Under the pieces are notes generated by a model. The model had not been told where the DNA came from and searched no databases. It saw only the letters and a list, made by a program, of their open reading frames with translations. A DNA stretch of 32,328 nucleotides from an uncultured Pseudomonadota bacterium (GTDB taxonomy: Bacteria > Pseudomonadota > Alphaproteobacteria > RF32 > CAG-239), in assembly GCA_902495305.1 (NCBI GenBank), contig CABUWG010000023.1, positions 1 through 32,328 of the forward strand. Reading direction: 5' to 3'. A program made the position numbers and the translations under genes. Positions 24,400-31,490 of this stretch are shown piece by piece. The stretch's first letter is position 1, and each line of letters begins with the position of its first letter.

Positions 24400-24409
24400 T
24401 TAACATTTT
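24392..24409. repeat. Perfect 18-base AT-rich palindrome
   Basis: AAAATGTT-TT-AACATTTT is a perfect inverted repeat in a non-coding stretch between the small gene and the LysR gene. It could be an operator or a weak terminator. The rest of 24410-24579 is AT-rich, with one further weak inverted repeat (ACCGTAAA 24493-24500 / TTTACGGT 24519-24526), and shows no gene. Confidence 0.45.
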
Positions 24410-24579
24410 AAGAAAAAAACACATCAAAATGCAAAGGTGTTGATATTGTACCAAATTATTTATCAGAATAAACTAATATGTCGTATTATTATACCGTAAA
24501 CCCGCAGAAATCAGCCGTTTTACGGTGTCTTATCCTGACAGTTGCCCGAATCATTATTCTGCTTTGACAGCGATTCTTT

Positions 24580-25449
24580 TTATATTTCCGCCATGCGCTG
24601 TTTGAGATAATCAATCACTATCCGGACGCGGGGAATATCTTTGGTTTTGGCATCGGCAAACAAAAAGACCGGTTCAGTGATATTGTCTTCAAAATTGTCC
24701 AGACAAACCAGACCTTTATTTTCATAATGCTTGGGAAGGAGGGCAATACCCGCGCCCCGCATGACAGCCTCAACCAAAAAAGAAGAAGAATTTGACGACA
24801 ATCTTACATTAGGAGCATTTTTGACAATATCGTTCCAAAGCCTGATATTACAATCAGAACTTTTATTCAGCAGACGAAAGCTGTTTTTCAGATCTTCAAT
24901 ATTTCTCGGATAACCGTAAGTGGCCAGATATTCCGGCGAGGCAAAGAGCTTAAAGCGGACAGGAACCTGATATAGCAAGACTTTATTACGGTCCGGCAAT
25001 TCACAAAAGCACATTCCGATATCATAGTCATATTTGGCAAAGTCGTTGCGATTGTCTATGACAATGTTGTTTAAATTTATTTTGGGAAAATCATCCATAA
25101 AATCATTTATTTTCCAGAGCTCAAGATTGGGCAGGACATTATTGGTCATGCAGATATTGACTTCTCCCTGCAAATCTCCGCGTTTGGGAATATCATGAAA
25201 CGTGTTGTCTACAATATCCGTGATATTATTGGTGCTTGAAACAATTTTTTGGGCAAAAGGCGTTAAGCTGCAGCCTTTACTATTAATAATCAGCAGGCGA
25301 ATTCCCAATTCCCCCTCAAGTTCCTCCACATATTTGTTGAGCGTGTCAACAGAAAGTCCCATTGCTTCAGCCGCCTTACGCTTTCCGCCATGTTTATGAA
25401 TTGCCGCCACCATATAGAAAGCGTCAATTTTATTCATAATTCTTTTCAT
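24580..25449 (-). CDS. LysR family transcriptional regulator
   Basis: The 289-residue protein has an N-terminal winged helix-turn-helix (about 5-65; the recognition region is KAAEAMGLSVDTLNKYVEEL, then LGIRLL). An effector-binding domain of two alpha/beta lobes follows (about 95-285; EVNICMTNNVLPNL, VEAVMRGAGIALLPKHY). The RGAGIALLP pattern is typical of LysR co-inducer domains. Start alternatives are ATG 25449 and ATG 25437 (MNKIDAF); neither has a strong ribosome binding site. It is divergent from the flavin reductase gene, the classic arrangement for a LysR regulator and its target, so it probably controls that gene and itself from the shared region. Confidence 0.9.
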   Translation of the reverse strand: MKRIMNKIDAFYMVAAIHKHGGKRKAAEAMGLSVDTLNKYVEELEGELGIRLLIINSKGCSLTPFAQKIVSSTNNITDIVDNTFHDIPKRGDLQGEVNICMTNNVLPNLELWKINDFMDDFPKINLNNIVIDNRNDFAKYDYDIGMCFCELPDRNKVLLYQVPVRFKLFASPEYLATYGYPRNIEDLKNSFRLLNKSSDCNIRLWNDIVKNAPNVRLSSNSSSFLVEAVMRGAGIALLPKHYENKGLVCLDNFEDNITEPVFLFADAKTKDIPRVRIVIDYLKQRMAEI

Positions 25450-25659
25450 TTAAGATACTTTCTAAATATTCAAAACCATGATGAGTCTTATATATAGTTA
25501 ATACTTCCGCACTGCATCATCTAACCATAAGTTGAAATTTATATTATCTTTTTTAATTTGACAAGCTTTTTCGAAAAAATTTTTCATTTTTTTGTTTGCT
25601 CTATGAAAAAAATTGGGTTAATGCTAGAAATTATCTAACTTTTGCCAAAGGATTATCTG
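25450..25659. promoter_or_regulatory. LysR/flavin-reductase divergent control region
   Basis: TTGACA at 25558-25563 is a consensus -35 toward the flavin reductase, though the hexamer 17 bases on (TTTTCA) is a poor -10, as expected of an activated promoter. The palindrome TTTTTCGAAAAA (25567-25578) lies inside that spacer. On the minus strand TTGTCA (25564-25559) with TATAAA 15 bases on could serve the LysR gene. No gene here. Confidence 0.45.
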
Positions 25660-26436
25660 ATGACCAAAATTACATGGAAAGCCGGTACAATCTTAGCTCC
25701 GGTACCGCCGGCCCTGATTTCTTCCGGAACAATCGAAAAACCCAATGTCATGACGGCGGCCTGGACAGGAATTATTTCTTCCGAACCGCCGATGACTTAC
25801 GTATCTATCCGGCCCTCCCGTTACTCGCATGAGATTATCAGCCAGAATAAAGAATTTGTTATCAATCTGCCAACGCTGGCTTTGGCTGCGGCAACCGATT
25901 ACTGCGGCGTAAAATCCGGCCGTGACGTTAACAAGTTCAAAGAGATGAAGCTTACGGCACTGCCCTGCTCTCAGGTTAAAGCGCCGCAAGTTGCCGAGGC
26001 GCCGGTATCATTGGAGTGCAAGGTCAAAGATATTCAGCATTACGGTACGCATGATATGTTTATTGCCGAAATTGCCGCCGTTAACATAGACGACCAGTAT
26101 CTTGACGCCGAAGGCCGACTTGCTTTGGAAAAAGCCGGAATTCTGGCTTATGCGCACGGACATTATTACACTTTGGGACGCCAGCTCGGAAAATTTGGAT
26201 TTTCGGTAGAAAAAAACCGTCTTAAGATGATGCAAAAAATGGCCGAAATTAAAGTGGAGGTTAAAGAAGGCAAAAAAGCCGGTTTGAAAAAAGATGAAAA
26301 AGTCATTCAAAAAGCCTCCCGCAAATTTGACGGCAAATCAAAGTTTCAACGGACTCAATCAGAAATTGCAGAACCACGCCCCAAAAAGAAATACGGAAAC
26401 AATAAAGCCTTCAAAAAAGCAAAAGGCAAAATATAA
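25660..26436 (+). CDS. Flavin reductase-like FMN-binding protein with Lys-rich tail
   Basis: I chose the ATG at 25660 (AAAGGA eight bases upstream), giving 258 residues. Residues 1-185 match the flavin reductase-like split-barrel family that binds FMN: MTAAWTGIISSEPPMTYVSI (about 32-51), SRYSHEIISQNKEFVINLP and CGVKSGRDVNKF, plus a SLECKVKDIQHYGTHDMFIAEI core strand pair. Such proteins act as NAD(P)H:flavin reductases or flavoredoxins in the cytosol. The C-terminal 70 residues are an added highly basic, low-complexity tail (KVEVKEGKKAGLKKDEK and further, ending NNKAFKKAKGKI), absent from the usual family length of about 190 residues. The gene is divergent from a LysR regulator. The substrate is unknown. 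Confidence 0.85.
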   Translation: MTKITWKAGTILAPVPPALISSGTIEKPNVMTAAWTGIISSEPPMTYVSIRPSRYSHEIISQNKEFVINLPTLALAAATDYCGVKSGRDVNKFKEMKLTALPCSQVKAPQVAEAPVSLECKVKDIQHYGTHDMFIAEIAAVNIDDQYLDAEGRLALEKAGILAYAHGHYYTLGRQLGKFGFSVEKNRLKMMQKMAEIKVEVKEGKKAGLKKDEKVIQKASRKFDGKSKFQRTQSEIAEPRPKKKYGNNKAFKKAKGKI

Positions 26437-26440
26437 CACA

Positions 26441-26471
26441 AAAGCTTCGTCCTGACGGACGAAGCTTTTTC
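26441..26471. terminator. Bidirectional terminator between flavin reductase and NADAR genes
   Basis: AAAGCTTCGTCC (26441-26452) pairs with GGACGAAGCTTT (26457-26468) around a TGAC tetraloop, followed by further T on the plus strand. Confidence 0.92.
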
Positions 26472-26483
26472 ATTTGAGTTTAA

Positions 26484-26960
26484 TCAATGCCGCAGTTTTT
26501 CACGAATTTGCATTAATATTTCACCGATATTATTCTCTCCGATGTATTCATCGTCAACTTTACACACTCCCCAATAAATATCGCCGGAGCTGTTTAATTT
26601 GACAATTTCCCGATCACCGGTATCCAGCAGTTTTTGCTTCAGATCATCATTGCCGTAAAATTTTTGCCAAAGCAGGTCGAACATAACCTTGTGTTTTACG
26701 TTGTTCCAGCATGGCGTTGTCGGATGGGTTACAAAGCCTTTGGCCTCTGGCGGGCTCATTCTTGAAATTTTCTTTCTCAACACCGGATCCGTCACTTTAG
26801 CAGCCTGATAAGCCGTTTCAACATTGTCAAAAATAATCCCGTCCAGCTGGATGATAATTTTTTCAGGAAAGGCATTACTCAAAAAGTTAAACTCTTCCAC
26901 GTTGAAATTTACAATCGCTTCCTGCTCACTTGTTTTAAACTGAAATTTTTGTGTTTTCAT
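26484..26960 (-). CDS. NADAR domain protein (YbiA/RibX-like)
   Basis: The 158-residue protein is a complete NADAR domain: FLSNAFPEKIIIQLDGIIFD (about 27-46), VETAYQAAKV, a WNNVKHKVMFDLLWQKF helix, and the C-terminal signature DREIVKLNSSGDIYWGV, then GENNIGEILMQIR. NADAR proteins are N-glycosidases: some act on riboflavin-pathway intermediates and others remove ADP-ribose, for example from guanine bases; which reaction applies here cannot be told by eye. A consensus promoter lies upstream (27009-27037). No DarT-like ADP-ribosyltransferase is visible next to it. There is no Shine-Dalgarno sequence before the ATG; the leader is AU-only. Confidence 0.88.
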   Translation of the reverse strand: MKTQKFQFKTSEQEAIVNFNVEEFNFLSNAFPEKIIIQLDGIIFDNVETAYQAAKVTDPVLRKKISRMSPPEAKGFVTHPTTPCWNNVKHKVMFDLLWQKFYGNDDLKQKLLDTGDREIVKLNSSGDIYWGVCKVDDEYIGENNIGEILMQIREKLRH

Positions 26961-27008
26961 TTTATTAAAAATTTAAAATTATAAAAATAAAAATTGGTTT
27001 GTTCTTGT

Positions 27009-27037
27009 TATAGACACTATCGCAACAAAAATGTCAA
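27009..27037 (-). promoter_or_regulatory. Promoter of the NADAR gene
   Basis: On the minus strand TTGACA (27037-27032) and TCTATA (27014-27009) are separated by 17 bases. The transcript would have an AT-only leader of about 40 bases. Confidence 0.7.
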
Positions 27038-27049
27038 GCAGAATAACAT

Positions 27050-27076
27050 AAATCCCCGTTTTAAAAACGGGGATTT
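27050..27076 (-). terminator. Hairpin after the CoaD-like/HD gene
   Basis: AAATCCCCGT (27050-27059) pairs with ACGGGGATTT (27067-27076). It lies four bases after the stop on the minus strand; the T run beyond the stem is weak. Confidence 0.7.
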
Positions 27077-27080
27077 ATTT

Positions 27081-28280
27081 TCATTTACATAAGGGCTGCC
27101 ATATTTGCAACTCTCTTTGCATATTGTGCCGAGCAGTATCTTCCAGCATTTCTTTGAAAAACGGCAGATGAAAAACATCAGACTTCAGCTGTTTCTGCAA
27201 AAATTTTGATCGGCCGGCGGCATAAGCCGCATCGTCAATGTCACGATATTCGTTGCGTAGTCCGAGGCTGTATTTTTCATAATTCTCCACATCGCCGAGA
27301 ATTGCCAGATCAATATCACTTATCAGTTTTTCGGCTTCGGATTTTGGAACATTTTTCTGATGTTTCGTTGCCAAAACCAAGTTGGGAACAACTTTTTTGC
27401 CGCTATACAAAAAATCTGCCACGATTTGCGCTGATTTTTCCTCGGCATTTTGCTCTCCGCAAACAATGTCATGATAAAACCAGGCAAACAAGAATTCCTC
27501 CGGCGTTATCCCCTGAACTTCTCCGGACAAGCGGCGATAAATATTAAAATAATTTATGCCGTAAGCCAGATGGCTCAGATTATGATAAGACCGTTTTTCA
27601 TAAGCTTTCAGCAGCTTCTGCCAAGCCTCTTCAGGCTGCCATCCGGAATAACCGAGAACCGTTCCGCGATAGGCCGACAAGAAAACCGGCTTCAGACATT
27701 TGGCCATCATCGCATTATGCACAGAAGGCGAAACATATGCCATTGCGGCAACATATTCTCCAAAGGCACAAAGATTTTTGAAAGCCGAAGAAGAAACATA
27801 GGTCAGATTTTCCTGCGGAACAGGGATCAAATCCATACTCAAATATCTTTGACGAACAGCCAGCAACTGTTTGTTGATTATGGACTGGTACATTTCATCA
27901 GCATCGTCACCAACAATCCGCTTACCGCGAATCAAAGACGTTGCGCCATGCTGCAAAGCGGCATCTACCGTCAAACCGTTATAAAAAACAATATCGAGGC
28001 ATTCATATTCGTCTTGCAAACGCTTTAAGGCCTTGTTTTCTGACTTGGAAAAAAAGCCTTTGCAAAATTTTTTATTTTGCCACAGACCTAAAAATTCCAG
28101 CAGGCTGTATTGAATCAGACTCTTTCTTTCGGCAGCACCAAACATATGTGTTGCCTTGCCGGGGTTGTTACCAATACCGATGATGACCTTGTCATAAGAA
28201 CACAACGCTTCACACACAATCCGGAAATGACCGATTGTAAAAGGGTCAAAAGATCCGGCATAAAATGCAATTTTTTTCAT
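27081..28280 (-). CDS. Fusion of a CoaD-like nucleotidyltransferase and an HD-domain hydrolase
   Basis: The 399-residue protein has two domains. Residues 1-190 resemble phosphopantetheine adenylyltransferase: GSFDPFTIGH (9-18, the adenylyl-transfer T/H-x-G-H loop), an N-P-x-K-type loop (NNPGKATHMF), YNGLTVDAALQHGATSLIRG (100-119) and VSSSAFK (162-168). A 30-residue insertion (about 61-90) is not usual for CoaD. Residues about 218-395 resemble the COG4339 predicted metal-dependent HD hydrolases: KRSYHNLSHLAYG with H233 and H237, FYHDIVCGEQNAEEKSA with H270-D271, ISDIDLAILG, and a closing AAGRSKFL...ARHNMQREL. CoaD makes dephospho-CoA; the HD partner's substrate is unknown. It has its own promoter just after nrdG. 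No Shine-Dalgarno sequence seen. Confidence 0.85.
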   Translation of the reverse strand: MKKIAFYAGSFDPFTIGHFRIVCEALCSYDKVIIGIGNNPGKATHMFGAAERKSLIQYSLLEFLGLWQNKKFCKGFFSKSENKALKRLQDEYECLDIVFYNGLTVDAALQHGATSLIRGKRIVGDDADEMYQSIINKQLLAVRQRYLSMDLIPVPQENLTYVSSSAFKNLCAFGEYVAAMAYVSPSVHNAMMAKCLKPVFLSAYRGTVLGYSGWQPEEAWQKLLKAYEKRSYHNLSHLAYGINYFNIYRRLSGEVQGITPEEFLFAWFYHDIVCGEQNAEEKSAQIVADFLYSGKKVVPNLVLATKHQKNVPKSEAEKLISDIDLAILGDVENYEKYSLGLRNEYRDIDDAAYAAGRSKFLQKQLKSDVFHLPFFKEMLEDTARHNMQRELQIWQPLCK

Positions 28281-28318
28281 ATCACAATAATTTTAATTAA
28301 TAACTTTTTAACGCTGAC

Positions 28319-28346
28319 ATTTTATGCCGGAATACAATTTTGTCAA
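28319..28346 (-). promoter_or_regulatory. Promoter of the CoaD-like/HD gene
   Basis: On the minus strand TTGACA (28346-28341) and TAAAAT (28324-28319) are 16 bases apart, immediately after the nrdG stop, so this gene can be expressed independently of the RNR operon. Confidence 0.75.
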
Positions 28347-28347
28347 G

Positions 28348-29049
28348 TTATTTGCGCAAATCGAAGTCGTGAAAACTCTGCTGCAAATACGCCGTTAACC
28401 CGGGATTGTTAAAAAATTGTTCACATTGCCAATCCTGCGTTACGGTATCTGACGGTACCGGACGGTATTTTTGCAGATGATAGCTCTTAACACCGCGTTT
28501 TTTCAATTCGTCGGCAATGGCATAAATATCATCAACACTCAAAATCCGCGGGTCGCAGGTGGTACGGCACTCAAAGTCAATTCCGCTGTCCAGCAGCAGT
28601 TGCAGGCTCTCCAGCGCTTTGCCCAGATGATTGGCACCGCCAACGGCCTTTTGATAATTCTCTTCAACAAAAGGTGCTTTAATATCAAAACCAACCCAAT
28701 CCAGCAGGGGCAGAATTTTCTTCAGATGCTCCGGCCGATAACCGCCGGTATGCAATCCGATTTTGTATCCCAGCGCCTTAACCGCACTGATTTTTTCAGC
28801 CAACGAATCTTGTACCAAAGGTTCTCCGCCGCTAAAAACCACCGCATCCAACGCCTTGGTTCTTTTTTGCAAGAATTCAAAAATAACATTCCAGTCGTGA
28901 TTTCCATTCCAGCCGATTTTTTGCAGCTCGGTATTATAACAAAACGGGCAACGCCACGGGCAGCCCTGCAAAAAAATAACGGCAGCGACCTGCCCCGGAT
29001 AGTCGACAAGGCTAAAACGCTCTATTCCGCCAATATTGATTTCTTCCAT
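28348..29049 (-). CDS. nrdG: Anaerobic ribonucleotide reductase activating protein (radical SAM)
   Basis: NrdG uses a 4Fe-4S cluster and SAM to install the glycyl radical on class III ribonucleotide reductase. The 233-residue protein begins with GGIERFSLVDYPGQ and has the radical SAM motif C30-x3-C34-x2-C37 (GCPWRCPFCYN), then FSGGEPLVQDSLAEK (about 74-88) for SAM binding. The 'SLVDYPG' start and about 230-residue length mark the NrdG2-type subgroup. The ribosome binding site AGAGG precedes the ATG. It follows the small glycyl-radical gene, from which it is separated by a terminator-like hairpin. Confidence 0.94.
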   Translation of the reverse strand: MEEINIGGIERFSLVDYPGQVAAVIFLQGCPWRCPFCYNTELQKIGWNGNHDWNVIFEFLQKRTKALDAVVFSGGEPLVQDSLAEKISAVKALGYKIGLHTGGYRPEHLKKILPLLDWVGFDIKAPFVEENYQKAVGGANHLGKALESLQLLLDSGIDFECRTTCDPRILSVDDIYAIADELKKRGVKSYHLQKYRPVPSDTVTQDWQCEQFFNNPGLTAYLQQSFHDFDLRK

Positions 29050-29062
29050 TTTTACCTCTTAT

Positions 29063-29100
29063 AAAAATCCCCGGTATGATGATTACTTATCCTACCGGGG
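29063..29100 (-). terminator. Terminator or attenuator between the glycyl-radical gene and nrdG
   Basis: CCCCGGTA (29069-29076) pairs with TACCGGGG (29093-29100) around a 16-base loop; on the minus strand the stem is followed by A and five T (29067-29063). It would reduce nrdG transcription relative to nrdD. Confidence 0.7.
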
Positions 29101-29126
29101 ACTGGTCTTTGCAATAATGCCAAATA

Positions 29127-29324
29127 CTATTCAGCAGCAACATCCATGGCTTCGATGTTTACGGCTTTGCTTTCGCAGAAGCATACGCGAGAGTAAAACT
29201 CAGACTTTTTACCCTTGTTGAACTCAGAAACCGGACGGTGGTAGCCCATTACTCTGGTCCAAACTTCGCAGGGCTGTCTTTCTTCATCGTTTAATTTTAC
29301 ATCTTCAAAATTAATAGTATTCAT
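29127..29324 (-). CDS. Separate glycyl-radical subunit of anaerobic ribonucleotide reductase
   Basis: This 65-residue protein carries the C-terminal glycyl-radical segment of class III RNR. C19-E-V-W-T-R-V-M-G27-Y-H-R-P followed by NKGKKSEFYSRV matches the R-V-x-G-Y...N-x-GK-x-E-E...R pattern that ends ordinary NrdD proteins; Gly27 is the expected radical site. I chose the ATG at 29324, with GGAG six bases upstream; an ATG at 29336 sits on that ribosome binding site. It starts 32 bases after the stop of the large nrdD gene and precedes nrdG. The large protein lacks this segment, so the two must work together if the enzyme is active. A -1 frameshift in nrdD could also join them. The C-terminal tail (CFCESKAVNIEAMDVAAE) extends beyond usual NrdD ends. 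Confidence 0.85.
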   Translation of the reverse strand: MNTINFEDVKLNDEERQPCEVWTRVMGYHRPVSEFNKGKKSEFYSRVCFCESKAVNIEAMDVAAE

Positions 29325-29356
29325 TTCTTTCTCCATTGGTTGATTGAATTTTACTC

Positions 29357-31432
29357 TTATGCAACTTCTTTTCTGGAAGCAGCTTCTCTTCTTTTTTCTG
29401 CCTTTTTCTCTTCATCACAGATCGGGCAATACTTATGTTCACCGGAAATATAGCCGTGCTTCGGGCAAATTGAGAAGGTTGGCGTAATGGTGACATAAGG
29501 CAGTCGGTAGTTAGTCAGAACGCGGCGGACAATGTCGCGGCAGACTTTGGCTGATGAAACTCTTTGTCCCATGTAAAGGTGCAGTACGGTACCGCCGGTG
29601 TATTTGGTTTGCAGTTTTTCCTGCAATTCCAAAGCCTCAAACGGATCATCCGTGTAGTTAACCGGCAGCTGGGAAGAATTGGTATAATACGGATTTTCTT
29701 CTGTTCCGGCCTGCAGGATTCCTTTAAATCTTTTCTTGTCTTCACGGGCAAAACGATAAGTCGCACTTTCGGCCGGTGTGGCTTCGAGGTTATACATATG
29801 TCCGGTTTCTTCCTGAATTTTGACCATTTTTTCACGAATGTGATTCAGGAATTTCTCGGCAAAGTTCTGCCCCCATTCATCGGCAATATTATGTTCGTCA
29901 TTGGTAAAGTTGCGAATCATCTCGTTAATGCCGTTAACACCGAAAGTCGAGAAGTGATTGCGCAGCGTCCCGAGGTAACGTTTGGTATACGGGAACAAGC
30001 CGTTGTCAATCAGGCGCTGAATAACCTTACGCTTAATCTCCAGAGAAGTTTTGGCCAGTTCCAGCAACTCGTCAACACGGTTCAGCAAGCCATGCTCGTC
30101 GCCTTTATAAACGTATCCGAGGCGGGCGCAGTTAATGGTGACCACGCCGATTGAACCGGTCTGTTCGGCAGAGCCAAACAAGCCGTTGCCTTTGGCCAAA
30201 AGTTCACGCAGGTCAAGCTGCAAACGGCAGCACATTGAGCGGATTTGTCCCGGTTTCAGAACAGAATTGATAAAGTTCTGGAAATAAGGCAAACCGTATT
30301 TGGCCGTCATTTCAAACAGCAGCTCGGTGTTTTCATCTTCCCACGGAAAATCAGGAGTCATATTATAAGTCGGGATCGGGAAAGTGAACGGACGGCCTTT
30401 AATATCGCCTTTCATCATAACCGAAATATATGCTTTATTAATCATGTGCATTTCTTCGGTCAAATCGCCATATGTAAAGTCCTGCTCAACACCGGCAATC
30501 ATCGGGTGTTTATCGCGCATATCTTCCGGGCATACCCAGTCAAAAGTAAAATTGGTAAACGGAGTCTGGGAGCCCCAGCGGGAAGGAACGTTCAGGTTAT
30601 AAATCAGTTCCTGAAAAGACTGCTCAACCTGCTCATAAGTCAGGTGATCTGCCCGAACATAAGGGGCAAGATAAGTGTCAACGGAAGAGAAAGCCTGCGC
30701 ACCGGCCCACTCGTTTTGCAAAGTACCCATAAAGTTTACCATCTGGCCGACAGCGGCAGACAAGTGTTTGGCAGGACCGGCCTCAGCCTTGCCCGGAACG
30801 CCATTAAAGCCTTCATGCAGCAGGTTTTTCAAAGACCAACCAGCGCAATAAGCGGCAAGCATATCCAAATCGTGAATATGAACATCGCCGTTGCGGTGTG
30901 CCTCTCCGACAGCCGCCGGATAAACGTGGCTTAACCAGTAGTTGGCCGTTACCTTACCGGAAACGTTCAAAATAAGGCCGCCGTTGGAATAGCCCTGATT
31001 GGCATTGGCATTTACGCGCCAGTCAAGCTTCTCAAGATATTCATTAATGGAACTTTCAACATCAACCATTACCTTTTTGTCAGAACGCATACGGTTGCGC
31101 TGATCACGGTACAAGATATAGGCCTTGGCCGTGGCAAAATAGTTCGCGGAAATCAAAACCTGTTCAACAATATCCTGAATTTGTTCAATTGAAGGAAGAG
31201 ACTCGGCAAATTTGTGCTTCATGACCTTCATAACCTGTGCGGTCAAAAGCCAGCTTTCTTCTTCGCCGAATTCACCGGTCGTCGTACCGGCTTTGTTAAT
31301 TGCATTAAAAATTCTGGTATTGTCAAACGGGGCTAAGGTGCCATCTCTTTTGGTAACACTGTCAAAAGAAATGTTCTCGGTATCTTTTTCCTGAGAAGCG
31401 TTGTTATCGTTTACGGACATATCTTTGCTCAT
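29357..31432 (-). CDS. nrdD: Anaerobic ribonucleoside-triphosphate reductase, large part lacking the glycyl-radical loop
   Basis: NrdD reduces ribonucleoside triphosphates to deoxy forms under anaerobiosis. The 691-residue protein has an N-terminal ATP-cone (about 25-115, VTKRDGTLAPFDNTRIFNAI), then the glycyl-radical reductase barrel (NGDVHIHDLDMLAAYCAGWS, a PSRWGSQTPFTNFTFDW block, and a CCRLQLDLRELL block with candidate active-site Cys). The end is ITPTFSICPKHGYISGEHKY-CPICDEE with a zinc knuckle C656-x2-H659...C669-x2-C672. It stops 19 residues after the last Cys, before the glycine loop, which is on the next gene. Start alternatives are ATG 31432 (GAAGGA directly adjacent) and ATG 31420 (better spaced). 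NrdR-box-like sites lie upstream. Confidence 0.93.
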   Translation of the reverse strand: MSKDMSVNDNNASQEKDTENISFDSVTKRDGTLAPFDNTRIFNAINKAGTTTGEFGEEESWLLTAQVMKVMKHKFAESLPSIEQIQDIVEQVLISANYFATAKAYILYRDQRNRMRSDKKVMVDVESSINEYLEKLDWRVNANANQGYSNGGLILNVSGKVTANYWLSHVYPAAVGEAHRNGDVHIHDLDMLAAYCAGWSLKNLLHEGFNGVPGKAEAGPAKHLSAAVGQMVNFMGTLQNEWAGAQAFSSVDTYLAPYVRADHLTYEQVEQSFQELIYNLNVPSRWGSQTPFTNFTFDWVCPEDMRDKHPMIAGVEQDFTYGDLTEEMHMINKAYISVMMKGDIKGRPFTFPIPTYNMTPDFPWEDENTELLFEMTAKYGLPYFQNFINSVLKPGQIRSMCCRLQLDLRELLAKGNGLFGSAEQTGSIGVVTINCARLGYVYKGDEHGLLNRVDELLELAKTSLEIKRKVIQRLIDNGLFPYTKRYLGTLRNHFSTFGVNGINEMIRNFTNDEHNIADEWGQNFAEKFLNHIREKMVKIQEETGHMYNLEATPAESATYRFAREDKKRFKGILQAGTEENPYYTNSSQLPVNYTDDPFEALELQEKLQTKYTGGTVLHLYMGQRVSSAKVCRDIVRRVLTNYRLPYVTITPTFSICPKHGYISGEHKYCPICDEEKKAEKRREAASRKEVA

Positions 31433-31449
31433 TCCTTCATTATTCTTAT

Positions 31450-31486
31450 ATTATAAACCAAATTATCTGTGTTATCACCTGATAAC
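31450..31486 (-). promoter_or_regulatory. Putative nrdD promoter with overlapping 18-base palindrome
   Basis: On the minus strand a TATAAT (31455-31450) lies upstream of nrdD. Its -35 area overlaps TGTTATCA-CC-TGATAACA (31470-31487), a perfect palindrome with FNR/CRP-like TTATC-N4-GATAA half sites. A poor -35 plus an overlapping palindrome suggests control by an anaerobic regulator of the FNR/CRP family; that assignment is inference. Confidence 0.5.
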
Positions 31487-31490
31487 AAAC

